Part shown: positions 1 through 5,135 of the stretch, piece after piece
Layout of the letters: each line of letters begins with the position of its first letter
Numbering within the stretch: position 1 is the first letter of the stretch
Origin: Gammaproteobacteria bacterium
Lineage (GTDB): Bacteria > Pseudomonadota > Gammaproteobacteria > Granulosicoccales > Granulosicoccaceae
Assembly: GCA_003511825.1 (NCBI GenBank)
Contig: DOIU01000447.1
Span: 1 to 11,572 of the forward strand
Direction of reading: 5' to 3'
DNA: 11,572 nucleotides
Translations under genes and position numbers: made by a program
Notes under the pieces: model-generated
Seen by the model: only the letters and a program-made list of their open reading frames with translations
What the model was told of the DNA's origin: nothing
The model's database searches: none

Positions 1-168
1 CATGCACACCTGCTGATCGGGCCCGAGGGAGGTTTTGATGCAAAAGAAGTTGAGCTGGCCTGCGTGCATGGCTTTGCGCCTGTGAGCCTCGGTCCGCGCG
101 TATTGCGTACTGAAACCGCAGGCATCGCAGCCTTGGCTATTTTACAATCGCGGTTCGGCGACATCTGA
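1..168 (+). CDS. rsmE: 16S rRNA (uracil-1498-N3)-methyltransferase RsmE, C-terminal fragment
   Basis: Only the last 55 codons are present; the gene enters from the left edge in frame 1 and ends with TGA. The visible part is the SPOUT (trefoil-knot) end of RsmE. The stretch LLIGPEGGF followed by a Glu-rich helix is the knot loop that binds S-adenosylmethionine, and LGPRVLRTETAGIAAL is the second conserved knot segment with the Arg-Thr-Glu-Thr-Ala signature. By family knowledge the enzyme methylates N3 of U1498 in 16S rRNA in the assembled 30S subunit. The next gene on the same strand starts 70 bases downstream and no terminator is seen between them, so co-transcription is possible. The family assignment is confident; the N-terminal PUA-like domain cannot be examined here. 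Confidence 0.93.
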   Translation, partial: HAHLLIGPEGGFDAKEVELACVHGFAPVSLGPRVLRTETAGIAALAILQSRFGDI

Positions 169-238
169 AACAAGACAGTTCCCATTCACAGTTGCTTCTG
201 GTAAAACTAAACCCTCTGCATCCCCGGGGACACTCACC

Positions 239-736
239 ATGGTGCAATTGACACGCGAGCGCTCTGCCCTCGCATTGACACTGATCCTCCTCACAATGCT
301 CGCGCTTGGTGGCTGTCGCTCACTGCCTTTAAGCAAGCCTAAGCCGCCAGTCGTCAGCATTGCAGAAGTGCGTCCGATAAGCTTGGGTTTGCGCGAGCAG
401 AAACTCGCATTCACGCTGCGCGTACGAAATCCCAACCCCTATGACTTGCCCCTGGAGTCACTCGACTTCGTCGCCATGGTTGCGAATGACCCGATCGCAC
501 GCGGGGAAAGCCGCCAACGTGTCACCCTGCCTGCCAATGCCAGTGCTACTGTCGAGGTGCAAGTCGCGGCGCGTTTGGGCAAATTGCTCGGCCAGCTGCA
601 GTCAATGCTCACAACAAAGACCGTGAACCTCAACTATGGCATCAAAGGTGACGTCAAGCTGGCTAATTGGCCGATGAAAATTCCCTTTGACGTTGAAGGC
701 GAACTTACCCCACCGACGGCGTCAAAATCGCGCTGA
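239..736 (+). CDS. LEA14/WHy-domain (LEA type 2) family lipoprotein
   Basis: A 165-residue protein with a lipoprotein signal. A charged N-terminus (K/R at 6-8) is followed by a hydrophobic stretch (residues 10-23) and the lipobox LALGGC, with the acylated cysteine at 26. The mature part is a single LEA14-like WHy domain: alternating beta strands containing RVRNPNPYDLPL (61-72), the Asn-Pro-Asn signature typical of the WHy domain, and a C-terminal strand pair ending DVEGEL. Proteins of this family in bacteria are small envelope beta-sandwich proteins of unclear function, in some organisms linked to desiccation or solute stress. The ATG follows a GGGGA motif (224-228) at suitable distance, supporting this start. 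It may be transcribed with rsmE. The gene converges on mipZ, with only 42 bases between the stop codons. Domain family is confident; physiological role is unknown. Confidence 0.82.
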   Translation: MVQLTRERSALALTLILLTMLALGGCRSLPLSKPKPPVVSIAEVRPISLGLREQKLAFTLRVRNPNPYDLPLESLDFVAMVANDPIARGESRQRVTLPANASATVEVQVAARLGKLLGQLQSMLTTKTVNLNYGIKGDVKLANWPMKIPFDVEGELTPPTASKSR

Positions 737-738
737 CC

Positions 739-779
739 GGGGTAACCGTTAAAAGTGTCATGTGATCGTTACTCGCCCC
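739..779. terminator. Weak imperfect hairpin at a convergent gene end
   Basis: Between two converging stop codons, GGGGTAAC (739-746) can pair with GTTAC (768-772) and CCCC (776-779), leaving a 3-4 base bulge on the right arm. The right arm runs into the mipZ stop codon. There is no clean T-tract on either side, so if it stops transcription it does so weakly or with Rho. Offered only because something must separate the two converging units. Confidence 0.25.
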
Positions 780-1624
780 TAGCTGACTTGCCCGGCGTCG
801 CTTACCACCTCGGGCAAGTGCAAACTGTCCATCAATTGCTGAAGCTCAAACCGTGCGGCGACGTGCGATACATTTGCCTGCTCTTCGCGCTTGAGAGCAG
901 AAATGTCCAATAGTGTGAGCCCCTTGGGAAACAGCTCTCGGTACACCACGCGTTCGGACAAGCCCGGTACATAACGAAACGCGACACGCTTTTGTAACTC
1001 CTCGATCGCTTGATGCACGCGCTGCATATTGCGCGTGTTAAGGCTCGCGATCCGATTACGCATCACCACCCAGTCGAGTGCTTTTTTACCGTAAAGAGTG
1101 CGCTGCTTTCGGCTCTCCCAAACTGCTTCGCTGTAATGACTCAGCTTCTGCACAGTATAGTTGGCCTGATCAACCTGGCCGATCAGATCCAGATCCACAA
1201 AGCTGTCATTCAGTGGTGTGATGAGCGTGTCGGCAATACTGTGCGCTAGCCGGGACAAGTGGGTATCATTGCCCGGGCAGTCGACCACAATGAAATCATG
1301 TCGCACAGCCAGGTCATCGAGCAATTCGCCTAAGCGCTGCTTTTCATCCTCAGCACGCTCAGTCGCAGAGTCGTGAGTAGACGCTTCAACCACGTGCGCC
1401 TCAGGGATTGACAAGACATCGTCATGATGGGGCTGATAGCGGCGGCGGTTTTCGATGTAACGGTGCAAGGAGCGCTGACGCGCATCAAGATCGACCACCG
1501 CAACCCGGGCCCCGCGTTGCAACAACGCCACCACAACATGCATAGATGTCGTGGACTTGCCCGTCCCCCCTTTTTCATTGCCAAAGACAAGGATGTGCGC
1601 CGTGCGGGAAGTCGGTCCTGTCAC
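779..1624 (-). CDS. mipZ: MipZ-type ParA/MinD-superfamily ATPase (division-plane positioning)
   Basis: A 281-residue P-loop ATPase close in length to Caulobacter MipZ. The deviant Walker A motif GNEKGGTGKSTT (15-26) has the signature lysine at 18. The A' motif VVDLDARQ (43-50) runs into RSLHRYIENRRRY, as in MipZ. The Walker B region reads FIVVDCPGNDTHLSRLAHSIADTLITPLNDSFVDLD, again a MipZ-specific pattern, and the C-terminal half keeps DWVVMRNR and SERVVYRELFPKGLTLLD. In Alphaproteobacteria MipZ forms a ParB-dependent gradient and blocks FtsZ assembly away from midcell. The start is GTG at 1624, preceded by AGGAT about seven bases upstream. No partner (parB, ftsZ) is in the window. A terminator ends the upstream lipoprotein gene, so mipZ probably has its own promoter in 1625-1709, but I see no strong one. 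Family membership is confident; the same role outside Alphaproteobacteria is inference. Confidence 0.88.
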   Translation of the reverse strand: MTGPTSRTAHILVFGNEKGGTGKSTTSMHVVVALLQRGARVAVVDLDARQRSLHRYIENRRRYQPHHDDVLSIPEAHVVEASTHDSATERAEDEKQRLGELLDDLAVRHDFIVVDCPGNDTHLSRLAHSIADTLITPLNDSFVDLDLIGQVDQANYTVQKLSHYSEAVWESRKQRTLYGKKALDWVVMRNRIASLNTRNMQRVHQAIEELQKRVAFRYVPGLSERVVYRELFPKGLTLLDISALKREEQANVSHVAARFELQQLMDSLHLPEVVSDAGQVS

Positions 1625-1632
1625 CGGGATAA

Positions 1633-1636
1633 TCCT
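1633..1636 (-). promoter_or_regulatory. Ribosome binding site supporting the GTG start of mipZ
   Basis: On the minus strand AGGA (in AGGATTATCCCG) lies about eight bases before GTG at 1624. There is no competing ATG near the Walker A motif, and the 13 residues before it match the short N-terminus expected for MipZ. This supports GTG rather than an internal start. Confidence 0.55.
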
Positions 1637-1709
1637 GCGTAGTCGTCGATGATCAGGCTGTGAGTGTAACCTATCCGCGATTCAGGAAGGAAGCATCATT
1701 GCCGCAGGC

Positions 1710-1738
1710 AAAAAAAACCCTTCCGACCAGAAAGGGTT
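1710..1738 (-). terminator. Rho-independent terminator downstream of the lipoprotein gene
   Basis: Read on the minus strand, AACCCTT (1738-1732) pairs perfectly with AAGGGTT (1722-1716) around a nine-base loop. It is followed directly by a run of T corresponding to the A-tract at 1710-1717. It sits 34 bases after the stop codon of the lipoprotein gene and before mipZ on the same strand, so it should insulate mipZ from that gene. The stem is short (seven pairs, three of them GC), but the T-tract is long and clean. Confidence 0.8.
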
Positions 1739-1772
1739 CAATGAAGGAAATACCATCACCTGGTACGATCAG

Positions 1773-2330
1773 CTAACGCACCACATAAGCAGCGCAATAT
1801 GGGTCGTAAGTTCGTTCATCGCGTCCGTTATAGCGCCACATATACGAACCGATGATCTGACGAAAAAAATACCCACGGTCTTCAACTTCTGGATCAAAAT
1901 CGTCAGATATAATCTGGATCAACACATCATTATCGCGATCAAGTGCGCTGGCCGCGAATGATTGGTCTGGCATCTGAATCACGTCATTGGCATCCGCAGG
2001 TGGCGTGACGATGCGCTCGATAAGGATTTGCCCATCGGGCACGTCAACCTGTAAACACCCCTTCATCCCCGTCCACTGATTCAGTACATAACTGGGCGAA
2101 GCATTATCCAAGTCCCTCGCATCAGCATATTCAATACGCAGATTGGTACCCTCGGGGATGTGGAATTTGCTGGCTTCATCCTCCAGCGCACCCGGAGGCG
2201 TACCACCCTCATAAGGCGTTTGCTGAGAGTACTCCGGTTCAGCAAATTCACCATCCGAACTGCAAGCCGTCAGCGATAACAGACCGACTTGCATGGCGAC
2301 CACAATCAACAATGGCTGCGGATACTTCAC
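1773..2330 (-). CDS. Unrecognised lipoprotein of 185 residues
   Basis: I do not recognise this family. The N-terminus is a lipoprotein signal peptide: Lys2, hydrophobic residues 7-20, and the lipobox LTAC with the acylated cysteine at 23. Ser-Ser follow the cysteine, which under the E. coli +2 rule would favour outer-membrane sorting. Residues 24-55 are acidic and Pro/Gly/Gln-rich, probably a flexible linker. Residues 56-185 look like a compact beta-rich domain with two cysteines (92 and 179) that could form a disulfide, and aromatic residues near the end (YFFRQIIGSYMWRYNG). The start is GTG at 2330 with AGGAT about six bases upstream; no ATG precedes the signal peptide. It is monocistronic as far as can be seen: terminator downstream, 275-base gap upstream. 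Function unknown; a periplasm-facing structural or binding role would be a guess. Confidence 0.75.
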   Translation of the reverse strand: MKYPQPLLIVVAMQVGLLSLTACSSDGEFAEPEYSQQTPYEGGTPPGALEDEASKFHIPEGTNLRIEYADARDLDNASPSYVLNQWTGMKGCLQVDVPDGQILIERIVTPPADANDVIQMPDQSFAASALDRDNDVLIQIISDDFDPEVEDRGYFFRQIIGSYMWRYNGRDERTYDPYCAAYVVR

Positions 2331-2605
2331 TCGGAATCCTCGTTGCTTTTAAACACGGTATTAAACATCGCGCTGTGTTCTCCCTCTGCGCGTCCAGTGC
2401 AACTCTGAACATCTCGATGACAGCTTGTTCAGAGCAGCGACTCGTGGGAACAAAATCCCCACCCCTTCGCCAAAAAATCAGCACTTTAGATCGTATATGT
2501 CCCACGACATTGTCGGCAACGCGACGAGTGCCAATCTATGCTGTTCGCTGTCTCGACTGATGCAAAATCAACGCCAAACAAAGTCGCGCGCTGCTGAGAC
2601 GTTCA
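2331..2605. other. 275-base intergenic leader between tcdA and the lipoprotein gene
   Basis: No convincing gene is found on either strand; the short open frames here have no ribosome binding site or recognisable protein character. No T-tailed terminator follows tcdA. The gap holds one perfect 9-bp inverted repeat (2403-2411 with 2426-2434, listed separately). A weak minus-strand promoter may also be present: TTGCCG, a 16-base spacer, then TATACG, at roughly 2493-2520. Because the lipoprotein gene has no other obvious promoter, this region is probably its 5' leader. Confidence 0.4.
2403..2434. repeat. Perfect 9-bp inverted repeat, 14-base spacer
   Basis: CTCTGAACA at 2403-2411 is the exact reverse complement of TGTTCAGAG at 2426-2434. 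Neither side has a T-tract, so it does not look like an intrinsic terminator. It lies about 75-105 bases upstream of the lipoprotein GTG. It could be a dimeric regulator operator or an mRNA leader hairpin; the sequence alone cannot decide. Confidence 0.7.
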
Positions 2606-3391
2606 TCAATCCTCGCCCAGTACACGATTGATCACCCGTGATGCGGCTACCATGCCAAAAGCCGCAGTCACGAAAACCACCGACCCATAGCCGCGTGAGC
2701 AGTCCAGTGAGACACCTTTGACGCCTGGTTTGGCAAAACCGATGGCACCGTCGGCCTGCGGATATCGGGGCTGCTCGGTAGAAAACACACATTCCACCCC
2801 AAAACGTCGCTTCGGATTGCGCGACCAACCATAATCGGCCCGCAGCCTCGAGCGGACCTTTGCTGCCAAGGGGTCATTCCATGTGCGCGTGAGATCGGCC
2901 ACTTGAATAGCAGTCGGGTCTGTCATGCCACCGCCCCCCCCTGTACTGATGACAGGGATTTTGTTGCGTTTGCAGTAGTAGACGAGATCAGCTTTGAAGC
3001 GCACGCTATCAATGGCATCAATCACATAGTCAAAATCATCACGAATCAATCGTCCAAGCGTATTGGTCACCACCAAATCATCAATGGGTTCGCACACACC
3101 ATCAGGATTGATGGCGCGAATTCGTTCAGCCATGACATCCACCTTGGGCCGTTCCAAGGTACCGTCGAGCGCATGGATCTGGCGATTGACGTTGCTCAGC
3201 GCAATATCGTCGTGATCAATGAGCACAATGTGGCCAACGCCGCTACGCGCGAGACTTTCCGCCGCCCACGACCCCACACCACCAATACCGACAACACACA
3301 CTTTTAATGACTGCAGCGTCGCCAGGGCATCAGGCCCGTAGACCCGCGATAAGGCCGAAAACCGCTCGATGGGCTCTAATGCTGTGTTCAT
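2606..3391 (-). CDS. tcdA: tRNA threonylcarbamoyladenosine dehydratase TcdA (CsdL, ThiF/E1-like)
   Basis: A 261-residue E1-like enzyme, close to the 268 residues of E. coli TcdA. It has the nucleotide-binding loop VVGIGGVGSWAAESLARSG (33-51), an acidic residue closing the next strand (LIDHDDI, 57-63), and the SNVNRQ motif (66-71) with the ATP-contacting Asn and Arg. It also has a Gly-rich stretch before MTDP (151-159) and the C-terminal block SLDCSRGYGSVVFVTAAFG with Cys231. By family knowledge it uses ATP to cyclise t6A37 to ct6A in ANN-decoding tRNAs, with sulfur-acceptor help from CsdE/CsdA in E. coli; neither partner is here. Its ATG overlaps the TGA of the upstream phosphatase (ATGA), so the two are translationally coupled. 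An eight-G run encodes the Gly stretch. Other E1-like proteins (ThiF, MoeB) lack this C-terminal block and usually carry zinc-binding CxxC pairs, absent here. Confidence 0.93.
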   Translation of the reverse strand: MNTALEPIERFSALSRVYGPDALATLQSLKVCVVGIGGVGSWAAESLARSGVGHIVLIDHDDIALSNVNRQIHALDGTLERPKVDVMAERIRAINPDGVCEPIDDLVVTNTLGRLIRDDFDYVIDAIDSVRFKADLVYYCKRNKIPVISTGGGGGMTDPTAIQVADLTRTWNDPLAAKVRSRLRADYGWSRNPKRRFGVECVFSTEQPRYPQADGAIGFAKPGVKGVSLDCSRGYGSVVFVTAAFGMVAASRVINRVLGED

Positions 3392-4008
3392 GCGTGGCGC
3401 TCATTCGCGGTCGCCACCGACAAATGCGCGACATTGTTGATACAGAGCGCATCCAGGCACACGTCAACCGGACCTTCAAAGATATTCAGGCAACAATTGT
3501 CCTGACGCACCGTGACACGAAAAGACAACGGTTGATCAAGTACGTGAGTAATGAGACTGCGCGTCACACCGCCGTGTGAGCTGATCAACACCGTATCCAT
3601 TGCATGACGCTCGCGTATCATCTTCCAAAAGCTCGCCATCCGCGAGTGCAGGACCAGCAGACTCTCCCCGCCTTCAGGACTGAAGTGTTCTGGTTCGGCA
3701 ATGGTATTTAGATGTTCGTACCACAGACTCGCGGGTTGGTCTTGCCAAGGACCAAAATGGCGTTCACGCAATTGTTCTGAATAAATCAGGGGCACACCGT
3801 GGTGGTGATCCATGATTGCTGCCGTCGTTAAGCGAGCACGCTTAAGGTCACTCGAATAGACATAATCGATGCGTTCCTCAGCAAGTACCGCCGCTAAAGC
3901 CCGCGCCTGCCGTTGACCTTCGGTATTTAAATCAGTATCCAATTGCCCTTGCATAATACGGCGTGCGTTGTAATCAGTTTGCCCGTGGCGGACCACTATC
4001 AGTTTCAT
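3388..4008 (-). CDS. Histidine phosphatase (phosphoglycerate mutase-like) family protein
   Basis: A 206-residue branch-1 histidine phosphatase. It begins directly with VVRHGQTDYN, giving the RHG signature at residues 7-9 with nucleophile His8. Other catalytic-pocket residues are visible: Arg57 in SSDLKRAR, Glu82 in LRERHFG (probable proton donor) and His145 in SSHGGVTR. Members act on phosphoglycerate, alpha-ribazole phosphate (CobC), sugar phosphates or nucleotides, and the sequence does not settle the substrate. No cobalamin genes are nearby, so CobC is not supported. It is the first gene of a two-gene unit; its stop overlaps the tcdA start by four bases. The ribosome binding site is weak (AAGAA). 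A TATACT element on the minus strand at 4038-4043 could be its -10 box, but no good -35 is present. The C-terminal 40 residues are more divergent than usual. Confidence 0.85.
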   Translation of the reverse strand: MKLIVVRHGQTDYNARRIMQGQLDTDLNTEGQRQARALAAVLAEERIDYVYSSDLKRARLTTAAIMDHHHGVPLIYSEQLRERHFGPWQDQPASLWYEHLNTIAEPEHFSPEGGESLLVLHSRMASFWKMIRERHAMDTVLISSHGGVTRSLITHVLDQPLSFRVTVRQDNCCLNIFEGPVDVCLDALCINNVAHLSVATANERHA

Positions 4009-4092
4009 GATTTCTTGTTCAATCCAATCGTTGGTGTAGTATATCGACGCTCGATTTTACCAAGCTCCAGTAGAATGACTACACTGCGCTCG

Positions 4093-4130
4093 CGCTGTCT
4101 TGCTGGTGAATAGAAAACTCGGCGACAGCG
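4093..4130. repeat. 7-bp inverted repeat in the trmB leader
   Basis: CGCTGTC (4093-4099) pairs with GACAGCG (4124-4130) across 24 bases in the divergent gap before trmB. No T-tract follows. The divergent gap (4009-4163) otherwise shows only weak promoter-like boxes, such as TAGAAT at 4071-4076 on the plus strand without a good -35. It may be incidental. Confidence 0.35.
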
Positions 4131-4163
4131 GCAAGTAAACTCCTGACAACAGTCTCTAACAGC

Positions 4164-4862
4164 ATGAACGAAGAACAAAAACTGACTCGCCAATCCATTC
4201 GCAGTTTTGTCGTCCGCAGCGGACGTACAACCCCCTCACAAAAGCGCTCGCTGGAGCGCTTCTGGCCGCAGTATGGCATCAGCTACCAGACCACACCTAT
4301 TGCGTGGGAAGCGCAGTTTGGCCGACCCGCCCCTTTGTGGCTCGAGATCGGTTTTGGCAACGGTGTCCAAACCGCATCACTCGCCGCCATGCGGCCAGAG
4401 CTGAATATCCTTGGCATCGAAATTCACTTACCCGGCGTCGGGCATTTACTCAAACTCGCTGCCGAGCAGGAACTCAACAATATCCGCCTGCTGAGGCATG
4501 ACGCTGTGGACGTCTTGAACGACTGCGTGTCTGACAATAGCCTGGACCGCGTACTGCTTTTTTTTCCGGACCCCTGGCCTAAGAAGCGACACCATAAACG
4601 TCGAATAGTACAAGCCGGGTTTGTGAATTTGGTCGCTCAAAAGCTTAGACCAGGCGGCCACTTTCATCTTGCCACCGATTGGGAACCCTACGCCGAGTGG
4701 ATGCTGGAAGCACTTTCAGCAAATCCAGACCTTAGCAACACGTCTGCATCCAATGACTTTGTCAACCCACCTGACTACCGCACGCAAACAAAATTTGAAA
4801 AACGCGGCCGACAGAAAGGCCATGGTGTCTGGGACCTATTATTCAAAAAAACTGTCGTTTAA
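4164..4862 (+). CDS. trmB: tRNA (guanine-46-N7)-methyltransferase TrmB
   Basis: A 232-residue class I SAM-dependent methyltransferase, near the 239 residues of E. coli TrmB. The N-terminal IRSFVVRSGRTTPSQ (12-26) is the family's RNA-side motif. SAM binding is at LEIGFGNG (60-67), followed by the acidic strand GIEIH (84-88). The catalytic signature FFPDPWPKKRHHKRR runs from 133 to 147, with TDWEPYAEWM (171-180) and the C-terminal TKFEKRGRQKGHGVWDL (209-225) that contacts tRNA. It converts G46 in the variable loop of many tRNAs to m7G. No clear ribosome binding site precedes the ATG at 4164, but the N-terminus aligns with the family, so the start is accepted. It is transcribed divergently from the phosphatase-tcdA unit. 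In some gammaproteobacteria trmB neighbours yggX/mutY or thiG; neither is here. Confidence 0.95.
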   Translation: MNEEQKLTRQSIRSFVVRSGRTTPSQKRSLERFWPQYGISYQTTPIAWEAQFGRPAPLWLEIGFGNGVQTASLAAMRPELNILGIEIHLPGVGHLLKLAAEQELNNIRLLRHDAVDVLNDCVSDNSLDRVLLFFPDPWPKKRHHKRRIVQAGFVNLVAQKLRPGGHFHLATDWEPYAEWMLEALSANPDLSNTSASNDFVNPPDYRTQTKFEKRGRQKGHGVWDLLFKKTVV

Positions 4863-5135
4863 ATAAGTTCTTATGAAACCACCACGAACACACCCGCATC
4901 GTGGACAAATATTAATACTTGTATTTTTCACGAAGAACACCTGCTGACAGCAGGCCCAAAGATCGTTTTTCCAAACTCGCTGGCAGCTGATCCCACAACG
5001 CGCGTGGATATTCCAGCGCGCATCTCCTATACTCAGGCAGTTTTTCTACACGCTTGGTCGTCTGTGTCTGCGCCGCCATCCTCACCGTCCAACGCAGGTA
5101 AAAGGCACTGCGGCCGACTCTGTGATACTGAGCCC
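4863..5135. other. 273-base gap between trmB and the permease gene
   Basis: No gene is supported here. Just after the trmB stop there is a 5-bp palindromic element ATAAG-TT-CTTAT (4863-4874) and a 6-bp hairpin CCACGA/TCGTGG (4882-4887 with 4899-4904). Neither is followed by a T-tract on the plus strand, so a terminator for trmB is not evident. The right half holds a candidate promoter for the permease (5005-5033). The minus strand is open for 80 codons (4912-5154), treated as unproven. Confidence 0.4.
5005..5033 (+). promoter_or_regulatory. Candidate sigma70-type promoter for the permease gene
   Basis: TGGATA (5005-5010, four of six matches to TTGACA) is separated by 17 bases from TATACT (5028-5033, five of six matches to TATAAT). 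Transcription would begin near 5040, giving a leader of about 95 bases before the chosen ATG at 5136. If correct, it rules out the upstream GTG at 5004 as a start codon. Confidence 0.4.

Noticed and set aside
1010..1249. Plus-strand open frame of 79 codons inside mipZ
   Set aside because: It lies wholly antisense to conserved MipZ coding sequence, has no ribosome binding site and shows no protein-family character.
2248..2560. Short open frames on both strands in the tcdA-lipoprotein gap
   Set aside because: They overlap each other or the lipoprotein signal peptide, have no ribosome binding site and encode compositionally random products.
3388..4008. Assignment of the histidine phosphatase as CobC (alpha-ribazole phosphatase)
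   Set aside because: The fold and catalytic residues fit, but there is no cobalamin gene nearby and the substrate residues cannot be judged by eye.
4882..4904. Hairpin CCACGA/TCGTGG after trmB as a terminator
   Set aside because: Only six pairs with an 11-base loop, followed by ACAAATATT rather than a T-run.
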